Positions 15,038 through 21,294 of a DNA stretch of 35,908 nucleotides are shown here, in pieces. The DNA comes from a virus. The position numbers were made by a program, and so were the translations under genes. The stretch's first letter is position 1. Each line of letters begins with the position of its first letter. A model generated the notes under the pieces. That model made no database searches and was not told the DNA's origin. It saw only the letters and a program-made list of their open reading frames with translations. The DNA is taken from IMG/VR virus record IMGVR_UViG_3300033143_002231, positions 1 through 35,908 of that record. One strand, 5' to 3'.

Positions 15038-15326
15038 TTCTTAGCACCTCAATTACTTCTTTTTGAAACGCCGTTATTTCGTCGTGTATCCATGCAGATT
15101 CTATAGCGTTGAAAAGTGCTTGCTCAGTAACTTCAATTTTTTCTTCTTTGAAACTTGTTCCGAAAAATTGATTGAATAGACTATTAACTTTATCGTTATA
15201 CCTTATGAAGCACCCATCAACTCTTACAGTTTTGGTATCTGTGCCACCACCATTGTATTTTACTCGGTAACTTTTACCTTCTTTCAATTCATGCGCTTTT
15301 AAATTAAATCCGTTAGTGTTGTTCAT
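15030..15326 (-). CDS. Hypothetical protein
   Basis: The 98-aa protein begins MNNTNGFNLKAHELKEGKSY with a strong ribosome site (GGGGGAGCA before ATG). It has an N-terminal beta portion ('YRVKYNGGGTDTKTVRVDGC', resembling a small SH3-like barrel) and a C-terminal helical part. It sits nine bases after the 70-aa gene. Not a family I recognise. Its place in the leftward small-gene block suggests an early accessory function. Confidence 0.6.
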   Translation of the reverse strand: MNNTNGFNLKAHELKEGKSYRVKYNGGGTDTKTVRVDGCFIRYNDKVNSLFNQFFGTSFKEEKIEVTEQALFNAIESAWIHDEITAFQKEVIEVLRNA

Positions 15327-15334
15327 TGCTCCCC

Positions 15335-15547
15335 CTATAGTTCAAAGTCAACGACTTCAAACATATCGTGTTCATTGTTCATTCTTATTATGTCTAAGTC
15401 TTTTAGAGTTTCTACGTCATCACTTGAGAACTCTGAGTAGATAAGATCGATATCCATTAATTTGTAATAGTCTTTAATATCCATTAGTTTTTCTTGCAGC
15501 TTCTCGGCATGCAATTCTTCTTTTTGTTCTGCGATAGTTTTAATCAT
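15335..15547 (-). CDS. Small acidic protein of unknown function
   Basis: The product is 70 aa: an N-terminal helix (AEQKEELHAEKLQEKLMDIK) followed by an Asp/Glu-rich section ending FEVVDFEL. Ribosome site AAAGGATTAGAA precedes ATG 15547. A 96-base gap upstream holds one copy of a repeated element, so it may head its own transcript. The family is not recognised. Confidence 0.58.
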   Translation of the reverse strand: MIKTIAEQKEELHAEKLQEKLMDIKDYYKLMDIDLIYSEFSSDDVETLKDLDIIRMNNEHDMFEVVDFEL

Positions 15548-15614
15548 TTCTAATCCTTTTGTTTGGTTGATTAAAAATTAGCTCAATGGGCTTAACTTGT
15601 GAAATATAATAATT

Positions 15615-15639
15615 GGATAGTTATTAGCCAATTCCTATA
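15615..15639 (-). repeat. Copy 2 of 25-bp noncoding element
   Basis: Partner of 14359-14383 (20 of 25 identical). It sits just downstream of the HNH stop, overlapping a short inverted repeat (AATTGG ... CCAATT, 15611-15633) and next to TATAATTATTATA-like sequence. A role as an internal leftward promoter or regulator site is inferred. Confidence 0.6.
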
Positions 15640-15643
15640 ATAA

Positions 15644-16240
15644 TTATATGATTCCTTTCATCGCATTTATCTGTGCCATCTGATCGACAGTTGCACTCTT
15701 TTTGCTTGTCATAAGCTTTCCGTATTCTCCAGAATTTCTTTTTGTTGGCTTGAAAGTATCGTGTTTAATTTTTTTCTTGTGTTCTATTGCGGCCACCTCT
15801 TTTTTGAACTTGCTCTTTCTTTTTTGTCTAGTGATAACCTTCTTTGGCTTCTTAGCATATTTCTTTATTCCTAATACTTTTTTTGGGTTAGCAAATGGCA
15901 TCTTAGAAATTCTTGAGAGATCTACATTTTTAGAGAAATATTTAACAAACTTCTCAACTTCTTCGACAGTACGATAATCGTCACAATTATTATTACTCTT
16001 ATCAGAGTTGCATTCTTCACATAATATCTGCATATTCATAATATCAAATGTCTTACTTGGATCTATACTAACTGGAACAATATGATCTAGTTGCAGATTG
16101 TTAGTAGAATTACAGTTGATACATTTTTTACCATATACATGTAGAATATTAGCTTTTATGTATTTATAAGTTATTACTTCATTCTCTGTTAATCTTCTGT
16201 TTTTCAATCTTAAAAGTTTAACTTCTTTTGTTTGACTCAT
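15644..16240 (-). CDS. HNH endonuclease with basic C-terminal tail
   Basis: The 198-aa protein, with start chosen at ATG 16240 behind AAGGAAACGCT, has a classical zinc-supported HNH domain. It comprises Cys40-x2-Cys43, the catalytic strand 'LQLDHIVPVS' (Asp52-His53), Asn69 and a second pair Cys74-x2-Cys77 followed by 'NSDKSNN'. After the domain comes about 100 residues of basic, lysine-rich sequence (KKYAKKPKKVITRQKRKSKF and on). It may be a free-standing homing-type nuclease or a packaging-type nicking enzyme. Location at the head of the leftward block, far from the terminase, favours the former. Confidence 0.8.
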   Translation of the reverse strand: MSQTKEVKLLRLKNRRLTENEVITYKYIKANILHVYGKKCINCNSTNNLQLDHIVPVSIDPSKTFDIMNMQILCEECNSDKSNNNCDDYRTVEEVEKFVKYFSKNVDLSRISKMPFANPKKVLGIKKYAKKPKKVITRQKRKSKFKKEVAAIEHKKKIKHDTFKPTKRNSGEYGKLMTSKKSATVDQMAQINAMKGII

Positions 16241-16287
16241 AGCGTTTCCTTGATTTTGAACATACTTCACCTAAAGAGGTTATGAAT

Positions 16288-16413
16288 CTATTTAATTAAA
16301 AACTTGATTCTATAACCCAGAAAAAGAATCTCCAGAGTAAGCTGTTCCCCCATATTCTCTACGGGATTAAGTTCTTCCTCGATGTCTAGTATAACTATAA
16401 CCTTTCCCGTCAT
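16288..16413 (-). CDS. Small protein, first in leftward block (tentative)
   Basis: This ORF encodes 41 aa, starting MTGKVIVILDIEEELNPVEN and ending IKFLIK. It alternates hydrophobic strands with acidic turns, like a real small fold. It lies 47 bases upstream of the HNH gene in the same direction. The ribosome site is weak (GGTGTG), and an in-frame ATG eight codons upstream (16437) is possible. If real, it is the first gene of the leftward transcript and could be a regulator. Confidence 0.42.
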   Translation of the reverse strand: MTGKVIVILDIEEELNPVENMGEQLTLEILFLGYRIKFLIK

Positions 16414-16524
16414 CGTCACACACCACACCACCAACATGGCTAGAAAACTATAGAGCTAGGACTCAGTATTTCTAGTGGGCGTTGATCTACCCCTTCCTAA
16501 TTTACTTGGCCTTACATGATTGAT

Positions 16525-16552
16525 TTGCTAGAATAAATCTTGCTAGGATAAT
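16525..16552 (+). promoter_or_regulatory. Possible sigma70-type promoter within tandem repeat
   Basis: TTGCTA (16525-16530), a 16-base spacer and GATAAT (16547-16552) resemble host promoter hexamers pointing rightward. The same bases form the direct repeat TTGCTAGRATAA with a 15-base period, so a repressor could occupy it. This is a match by eye. Confidence 0.35.
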
Positions 16553-16597
16553 TAACCCTAGGCCAATTCTTATCTGAATGTCAATGGTCTAGGGTTA
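16553..16597 (+). terminator. 13-bp inverted repeat upstream of exonuclease gene
   Basis: Arms TAACCCTAGGCCA (16553-16565) and TGGTCTAGGGTTA (16585-16597) pair over all 13 positions with one G-U, with a 19-base loop, and are followed by TTCAATTTTTAG. It starts directly at the end of the possible -10 box, so it could be a leader terminator/attenuator or an operator for a dimeric protein. Each arm contains a CTAG. Confidence 0.55.
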
Positions 16598-16606
16598 TTC
16601 AATTTT

Positions 16607-16663
16607 TAGATACCTGGATCCTAGGTCTATATAATTTTTATATTATACACATTGCGCTTAATC
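16607..16663 (+). promoter_or_regulatory. Repeated promoter/operator element, copy A
   Basis: The core 16628-16663 matches 17758-17793 at 30 of 36 positions, and similarity extends upstream (TAGATA then TGGAT). It contains TATAAT-like boxes, the palindrome-like TATAATT..TTATATTATA and an invariant TACAC plus GCGC. It lies 40 bases ahead of the exonuclease start. A phage-specific promoter with an overlapping operator is the simplest reading. Confidence 0.7.
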
Positions 16664-16702
16664 CTTTACTTTATGTTTAACAACAAACAAAGGAAAATCA
16701 CA

Positions 16703-17740
16703 ATGAACGTTTATGAATCGTTAGCAAATAAATCAATTGAGGCCATAGATAAACCATCTAAGGCCTTCAAAAATCAAATGAAACTATATGGCAAGAAGGT
16801 TGAGGCAATGGCTAAGATCGATCCTGAACATGCTAGGGAGCTGATGGATTTCTGGCAAGTTCTCATAGCAAATAAGTTTAATGGGTTCTTTGATGTAGCC
16901 GATGAAATTTATCACTTATCTGCTGGATTAAATCAATCTTCTCTCAAGGATTTTAAAAGATCTCAAGGAAAGTATTTCCATAATAGATACGTGCAACCAA
17001 AGAAGTATAACTCACCTGCAATTGATGAAGGTTCTTTGATTCATGACTTAATTTTAACACCTGAGAACCTTGATAAATATTACAATGACGATGATCTTTG
17101 TAAGTGGGCTGAAGATGCCTACGAAGATGAGAAAGGAAAGAAGGCTGGAAAAATTAGATCTACTGCAATTTATAAAGAGCAAAGAACGGTAATTGAAAAA
17201 GAAGGGAAGAAATTAATTAAAGGTGAGTTATTTAACAACCTTGATTATTTAAAAAGAGAGATTCTTGATAACCAATTCTTCAAAAGTTTAATTCATGGTG
17301 CATTTATTGAAAAAGCTATGTATTGCATTTGTAAGCATTCAGGCCTTCTTATACGTGGTAAATGTGACCTTATTTCTAAAGATGGATATATCACAGACAT
17401 AAAAACAATAGATGAAACCTTTTCTTTAGATCCATTAGATATTGGTAGAAGAATGTTGAATCTTGGACAAAATCTTCAAGCTCCACACTATGAAAACATG
17501 TATGAACAAATCTTAAAAAGAAAGCCAAAGAACTTTATATATTTTCACATTGAAAGACGCGCGCCATTTGAAACAAATATTGGGCCATTGGATGAAGGTG
17601 CAGCGGATAAGTCTGAGCAGGATTATTTCAGTCTTCTACATGATGCTAAAATAGGTTATGAAGAAGATTTTAAGCATAGGCAAAAAGTAATTAAGATTAA
17701 TCCTATCGCTTTTCCCCACTGGGCTTTTAATGAAAACTAG
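16703..17740 (+). CDS. RecE/exonuclease VIII-like PD-(D/E)XK exonuclease
   Basis: This 345-aa protein starts at ATG 16703, since AAAGGAAAATCACA precedes it; an upstream TTG is ignored. It has the architecture of PD-(D/E)XK phage exonucleases: 'IDEGSLIHDLIL' (motif G-x2-IH, His114), an acidic residue Glu203 (HGAFIEKAM), the core 'GLLIRGKCDLISKDGYITDI' with Asp222 and Asp232-x-Lys234, and a downstream 'LNLGQNLQAPHYENMYEQI' helix (Q-Y motif). It would resect double-stranded ends to make 3' single strands for the neighbouring RecT. Element A lies just upstream. Confidence 0.82.
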   Translation: MNVYESLANKSIEAIDKPSKAFKNQMKLYGKKVEAMAKIDPEHARELMDFWQVLIANKFNGFFDVADEIYHLSAGLNQSSLKDFKRSQGKYFHNRYVQPKKYNSPAIDEGSLIHDLILTPENLDKYYNDDDLCKWAEDAYEDEKGKKAGKIRSTAIYKEQRTVIEKEGKKLIKGELFNNLDYLKREILDNQFFKSLIHGAFIEKAMYCICKHSGLLIRGKCDLISKDGYITDIKTIDETFSLDPLDIGRRMLNLGQNLQAPHYENMYEQILKRKPKNFIYFHIERRAPFETNIGPLDEGAADKSEQDYFSLLHDAKIGYEEDFKHRQKVIKINPIAFPHWAFNEN

Positions 17741-17793
17741 ATAGATTGGATGCGAAGTATATAATTATTATATTGTACACTTCGCGCCTAGTC
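17738..17793 (+). promoter_or_regulatory. Repeated promoter/operator element, copy B
   Basis: Second copy of the element at 16607-16663, in the gap after the exonuclease stop and 40 bases ahead of the next start. Order, spacing to the ATG and the conserved TACAC and GCGC parts are kept although the flanking genes differ. TATAATTATTATA forms a near-perfect palindrome here. Confidence 0.7.
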
Positions 17794-17832
17794 TTATAAA
17801 TTAGTTACATCAAAACAACTAAGGAAATAAGA

Positions 17833-17991
17833 ATGCAAAAAAACGAAATCCTAGAAAATGTAAGTCAAGAAATGATCGACTATTTTAATAAGTCGGTTTC
17901 AAATCAGCCAGCATTTCAAAATATGCAATTAGTATCTGACTGGATGGATGACAGTTATCAGATGGTTGAGGTGTCCAATGGGAAAAGTTAA
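17833..17991 (+). CDS. Small hypothetical protein
   Basis: This ORF encodes 52 aa (MQKNEILENVSQEMIDYFNK ... VEVSNGKS). AAGGAAATAAGA before ATG is a good ribosome site, and element B lies upstream, so it is the first gene of its transcript. It is acidic and helical at the N-terminus, with a 'DWMDDSYQMVEV' segment. No family recognised. It overlaps the next gene by 14 bases. Confidence 0.6.
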   Translation: MQKNEILENVSQEMIDYFNKSVSNQPAFQNMQLVSDWMDDSYQMVEVSNGKS

Positions 17992-18142
17992 ATTTAGAAG
18001 GTATCAATACCACATAGTGAAGCATAACAGGAAAAAATATCCTGCTTTGTGGACTGAGTGGACTGATAAACCTTGGCACGAACTAGAAAGAAAAACAAAA
18101 ACAAGAATATTAATAATAAAAACAGAAACAAAGGAAGATTAA
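17978..18142 (+). CDS. Small basic protein upstream of recT
   Basis: The product is 54 aa starting MGKVKFRRYQYHIVKHNRKK; GAGGTG five bases before ATG 17978 fixes this start over an upstream ATG. It is rich in Arg, Lys, His and Trp (WTEWTDKPWHELERK). Basic, aromatic composition suggests nucleic-acid binding. Its stop overlaps the recT start (TAATG), so it is translationally coupled to recT. Function unknown; a helper in recombination is a guess. Confidence 0.6.
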   Translation: MGKVKFRRYQYHIVKHNRKKYPALWTEWTDKPWHELERKTKTRILIIKTETKED

Positions 18143-18999
18143 TGACAGACCAACAAGAAAACAAATTAGAATTAGCGGTTACAAATCTTGGATCAAAGTT
18201 AATTACTGGCCCAACAGCAAAGAGAACATTTGAAGAGTCGTGGCTTCGTGGGTTCCTGATTGATAATCAAGGATTGAAAGAAAGATACCTGCTTGATTTT
18301 CTTCATAAGTCACAATTAACTGGAGCAAATCCAGCACTTGGACAAATATTTCTGACAACATTTTTCGATTCACAAAAAAACGAAAAGGTTGGAGTGACTT
18401 TATTTAGTTATGAATTTCTAAGGGCCAGAGCTGTTGACAATGGAATAGATATGAAAAGGCTTTCTTGTGAATATCACTCTATGGAAGATTTCAATCCAAT
18501 TAAAAAAGAAATGGAATTGGTTGCACTTGCAACAGCTAAATACACAAATAATGACGGTGTAGAAATTAAGTACAAGGCATATTTTGATGAGTACAACAAT
18601 CCTAGAAATCCATTGTGGAGATCCAAGGCAAAGAGAATGATTGAGAAATGCGCTGAGGCTGGAATGCTTAGGCGCTTATGCCCTCAGGCTATGGCAGGAA
18701 TCTTTATGCGTGAAGAAATGGAAAGAGAGAACGAGAAGCAAGTTACAGAGGTTGAAAATCTAAATGACTTATCGAATGATATTCTTGCTCCAGCAGAGGA
18801 GAAAGAATCAATTGCAATAGAGGTAAAATCTGCAAAACACCAGGAAGAGAAGACAGAAGAACCTGTGCAATATCAAGAGGTTACTGAGCCACTTTTTCAC
18901 GAAAGCGAATTTATGGAAAAAGGAAAAGCAAAAAAGACAACAAGGAAGAAGGCTGGAGATGTTAAGTTTTCACTAAACAAAGAGGAAAAATCAAAATGA
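18142..18999 (+). CDS. recT: RecT-family single-strand annealing protein
   Basis: The 285-aa protein starts at ATG 18142 behind AAAGGAAGATTA. Diagnostic segments are 'SQLTGANPALGQIFLTTFF' in the N-terminal half, then 'VGVTLFSYEFLRARAVDNGI', and the family core 'NPLWRSKAKRMIEKCAEAGM' followed by 'LRRLCPQAMAGIFMREEME'. This equals the 'NPxWxxxPxxMLxxKAxxxAxRxAFP..xxGxYxxxE' pattern of RecT/Bet proteins. The C-terminal 75 residues are acidic then lysine-rich (KAKKTTRKKAGDVKF). It anneals complementary strands exposed by the exonuclease two genes upstream, forming a Red/RecET-type pair for concatemer formation and repair. Confidence 0.85.
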   Translation: MTDQQENKLELAVTNLGSKLITGPTAKRTFEESWLRGFLIDNQGLKERYLLDFLHKSQLTGANPALGQIFLTTFFDSQKNEKVGVTLFSYEFLRARAVDNGIDMKRLSCEYHSMEDFNPIKKEMELVALATAKYTNNDGVEIKYKAYFDEYNNPRNPLWRSKAKRMIEKCAEAGMLRRLCPQAMAGIFMREEMERENEKQVTEVENLNDLSNDILAPAEEKESIAIEVKSAKHQEEKTEEPVQYQEVTEPLFHESEFMEKGKAKKTTRKKAGDVKFSLNKEEKSK

Positions 19000-19253
19000 T
19001 AAGAATACACAGAAAAACAAATAGAAAAATTTACATCTATGCAGACAAAGAACAGGGAATCGAAGGGAGAGATATTTCTCCGCTTGAGGTTCTTGAGCTT
19101 GCAAGATCTGGAGTCAAAATAGTTTATACAACTGACGTTCCGGAGATCACACTTTGCTATATTTTAATAAAGGGGTTATTGAGCGAGGTTCGAGAGGGGC
19201 ACGTTATACCAACAGAAGAGATACTATCTCTAAAATCGATAGCTAATATCTAA
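18996..19253 (+). CDS. PhaR-like (PHB/PHA accumulation regulator) DNA-binding protein
   Basis: The 85-aa protein resembles the PHB_acc_N DNA-binding domain of PhaR: 'IRIHRKTNRKIYIYADKE' parallels 'IxKYxNRRLYDTxxS', 'GRDISPLEVLELARSGVKI' parallels 'YVTLEDIAELVxxGxxxxV', and 'DVPEITLCYILIKGLLSE' parallels 'xGEDITRxxLxxIIxE'. In bacteria this domain represses polyhydroxyalkanoate genes; here it is free-standing with no other domain. Its ATG overlaps the recT stop (ATGA), and a hairpin terminator follows, so it closes the recombination operon. It is a plausible phage transcription regulator. The match is by eye. Confidence 0.5.
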   Translation: MIRIHRKTNRKIYIYADKEQGIEGRDISPLEVLELARSGVKIVYTTDVPEITLCYILIKGLLSEVREGHVIPTEEILSLKSIANI

Positions 19254-19267
19254 TAATTATACTTAAC

Positions 19268-19292
19268 AATGCTCTCGATAAAAGGGAGCATT
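19268..19292 (+). terminator. Terminator after the recombination operon
   Basis: AATGCTCTC and GGGAGCATT form a nine-pair stem (one U-G) with a seven-base GATAAAA loop, followed by TT then AAAG. It lies 15 bases after the PhaR-like stop and should stop or reduce rightward transcription before the next gene. Confidence 0.7.
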
Positions 19293-19336
19293 TTAAAGAC
19301 AGGTAGAACGGGGAATACCAATGAAAAGGAAAATAT

Positions 19337-19618
19337 ATGAAAAAAGTAATGATTAATACAGAGTGTGCAAGATGTTTCACTATAGAATTAGACGAGATCG
19401 CTAAATATAGGGCCAATATTTATCAAGACAGAGACGATACAACATTTAAAGAAGAATATGACTTCTTAATGAACGATGAATCGGAAGCAACTGACTGGTT
19501 ATTTAACAATATGGACTGGTACGAATGTAGAACACTGAAAGAAGTCACTCAGAAAGCGAGAGATTTAGACGAGTTAGAAGTTGATGATTACCACGTGTAT
19601 TCAGATACAAAACTATAG
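19337..19618 (+). CDS. Acidic hypothetical protein
   Basis: The product is 93 aa, strongly acidic (MKKVMINTECARCFTIELDE ... DLDELEVDDYHVYSDTKL), with a Cys-Ala-Arg-Cys pair near the N-terminus that may bind metal. AAAAGGAAAATAT before ATG is a fair ribosome site. It is the first gene after the terminator at 19268-19292. Not recognised. Confidence 0.6.
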   Translation: MKKVMINTECARCFTIELDEIAKYRANIYQDRDDTTFKEEYDFLMNDESEATDWLFNNMDWYECRTLKEVTQKARDLDELEVDDYHVYSDTKL

Positions 19619-19654
19619 AAGCAAGTAAACCAACTTAAAACAAGGGAAAGAGTA

Positions 19655-20341
19655 ATGGATATTAATAGCGTAATTCAAGAAAGTGTTAAGAGTATTAATT
19701 TTGAACAAATTGTTAAAGAGGCGGCAACTGAAAAGATTCAAGCCGCTGTAAAAAGTGCGGTCGCCGAACAATTTAGAAGTTATTCGGACTTCTCAAAAGG
19801 TCTAGAGGAACAAATTAAAAAAGAACTGGCCGTTGATTTTACAAAAATACAACTACCAGAATATAGAGATTTTTTAATAAGTAGCGTTAATAATTCTTTA
19901 GCATTACTAACAAATGAAGAACAAGCCCAAGAAATTGTTAAATATATAAATACAAAAGTCATTGGTGAAAACAGAGACAAGATAGAATTTTCTGATTTTT
20001 GGGACGAGTTAACGGAGATGGTTAACGAGGGTATAGACGAAGAAAATAGAGACGGAAGGTTTAATATTCAATGCACCAAAGACGAAAACTCTTACTCCTC
20101 GGACTATTTTAAAATTCGAATAACGGAAAACGAAGAAAGTAGTTTCTCAAGCAGAAAGAAAGAGAATGAAGTTATATATGCGGCCTTCTTGAATGGGAAA
20201 ATTTATCACATGAGAGATAACGGGGGGATACTGGAGAACTTTTCGACAGTAACAACATGGTTTAAAGCGTTAAAGTTTAGACAAACTACCATTAATGAAA
20301 TGAGCGAAGAAGAGCATTACTTTAATGAAAGAGATTATTAA
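19655..20341 (+). CDS. Hypothetical phage protein
   Basis: A 228-aa protein with an N-terminal helical part ('MDINSVIQESVKSINFEQIV', 'SYSDFSKGLEEQIKKELAVD') and a C-terminal beta part ('FKIRITENEESSFSSRKKEN', 'VIYAAFLNGKIYHMRDNGGI'). The N-terminal 'V-x-S-x-x-x-E-x-x-x-S-Y-S-D-F-x-K-x-L' pattern recurs in unrelated tailed phages as an unnamed family, so it is a genuine conserved gene of unknown role. Ribosome site AAGGGAAAGAGT before ATG. Confidence 0.65.
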   Translation: MDINSVIQESVKSINFEQIVKEAATEKIQAAVKSAVAEQFRSYSDFSKGLEEQIKKELAVDFTKIQLPEYRDFLISSVNNSLALLTNEEQAQEIVKYINTKVIGENRDKIEFSDFWDELTEMVNEGIDEENRDGRFNIQCTKDENSYSSDYFKIRITENEESSFSSRKKENEVIYAAFLNGKIYHMRDNGGILENFSTVTTWFKALKFRQTTINEMSEEEHYFNERDY

Positions 20342-20372
20342 AACGGTATAGATAAAACTATTGGAGAAAATA

Positions 20373-20696
20373 ATGGCAAGTAACGAATATTCACATTGTA
20401 ATAACTGTTTACATTGGGACAAAGAGAACCTTTTTTGCAATAAGCACGAGAACATGGCAACCAAAAAAGGATGGTGTGGTGAGCATATTGAAAGAAACCC
20501 ATTAGATGCAAACGACATAGGTGTTGAGTACAGACTTAGACGTGATCATATAATGCTAGAAATGCAACACGGCAAGGATAATGTAAAACCAGTTGAAGAC
20601 TTATTAAAATCATTTGGTTGGGACGGTGTTGAGAGATTAAAGCAAGGAAAATGGCCAGAAGAACAAAACACAAACAGTACACAGGATTCTATATGA
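20373..20696 (+). CDS. Small Cys4-type putative zinc-binding protein
   Basis: The product is 107 aa. TTGGAGAAAATA before ATG 20373 decides the start. The N-terminal half contains Cys9-x2-Cys12, Cys22 and Cys36 (HCNNCLHWDKENLFCNK and GWCGEH), an arrangement expected for a small zinc ribbon seen in many phage accessory proteins. The C-terminal half is helical. The stop overlaps the next gene's ATG (ATGA). Function unknown. Confidence 0.62.
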   Translation: MASNEYSHCNNCLHWDKENLFCNKHENMATKKGWCGEHIERNPLDANDIGVEYRLRRDHIMLEMQHGKDNVKPVEDLLKSFGWDGVERLKQGKWPEEQNTNSTQDSI

Positions 20697-21088
20697 GTTT
20701 TAGTTTACCAAAAGAAGACTTAGAGAAAATGGGCTTTGTGCCAAAGAAGCGCAAAAGCATCTCTAAAAAAGACAGAGAGGCGATAGCTAAAAAAACCAAT
20801 GATAAATGTGGGTATTGTGGGATTGACCTACCTAAAAGGTGGCACGTTGACCATGTAAAAGCATTTTACAGAGGTGGTGATTGTAGCGAAGAGAACTTTA
20901 TGGCCTCATGTCCACAGTGCAATATGTATAAAGGCCCTTTTAGTGTTGAACAGTTTAGAAGTCTTTTAAGGACACAAGTAGATAAGGCAAGGGATTACTC
21001 CGTTAACTTTAGGTTTGCAGAGAAATATGGACAAGTAGAAATAACAAATAAACCGATAGTGTTTTACTTTGAAGAAATACAACAGTAG
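20693..21088 (+). CDS. HNH endonuclease
   Basis: With start at ATG 20693, coupled by ATGA to the preceding stop, the protein is 131 aa; an upstream ATG at 20651 would add 14 residues but its AAGG is only three bases away. The HNH core is complete: Cys39-x2-Cys42, 'WHVDHVKAFYRGG' (His51, Asp53-His54), Asn68 and Cys73-x2-Cys76 followed by 'NMYKG'. It cuts or nicks double-stranded DNA. The C-terminal half continues with an unassigned beta domain. It may be a homing-type gene inserted among early genes. Confidence 0.82.
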   Translation: MSFSLPKEDLEKMGFVPKKRKSISKKDREAIAKKTNDKCGYCGIDLPKRWHVDHVKAFYRGGDCSEENFMASCPQCNMYKGPFSVEQFRSLLRTQVDKARDYSVNFRFAEKYGQVEITNKPIVFYFEEIQQ

Positions 21089-21113
21089 AAAACACACTAA
21101 CTAAAGGAATAAA

Positions 21114-21293
21114 ATGGAACCAATAACAGCACTAACACTAGCAACACTTTTAAAGATTAATGTATTTTGTTCTATGTTCATCGTAGAAATACCAGATTGC
21201 GAAAATGAAATACATCAATGCTTAACTGATGACATTTATACATTACCACAGTGTAAAACAGAATTTTTAATTGATAACTTTGGAGAACATTAA
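21114..21293 (+). CDS. Small cysteine-containing protein ahead of endolysin
   Basis: This ORF encodes 59 aa (MEPITALTLATLLKINVFCS ... TEFLIDNFGEH) with four Cys and a mildly hydrophobic N-terminal stretch. AAAGGAATAAA precedes ATG. It ends one base before the start of the NlpC/P60 gene, whose ribosome site lies inside its last codons, so the two are linked. It could be a membrane or secretion partner of the endolysin, or unrelated; the sequence does not decide. Confidence 0.6.
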   Translation: MEPITALTLATLLKINVFCSMFIVEIPDCENEIHQCLTDDIYTLPQCKTEFLIDNFGEH

Positions 21294-21294
21294 A

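Larger units (their letters stand above)
16386..16624. promoter_or_regulatory. CTAG-dense divergent control region
   Basis: Nine CTAG tetranucleotides occur in 239 bases (at 16386, 16440, 16456, 16472, 16528, 16543, 16558, 16589, 16621). Base composition would predict about one. Several spacings are 15-16 bases or twice that. The region holds no convincing gene on the plus strand and separates the leftward from the rightward transcripts. It contains a direct repeat TTGCTAGRATAA (16525 and 16540), a long hairpin, and possible promoters, so it is the best candidate for a regulatory switch or a replication origin. Confidence 0.6.

Noticed and set aside
16382-16453. Plus-strand ORF of 23 codons in the control region
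   Set aside because: No ribosome site and no neighbour coupling; the opposite-strand 41-codon ORF is the better candidate.
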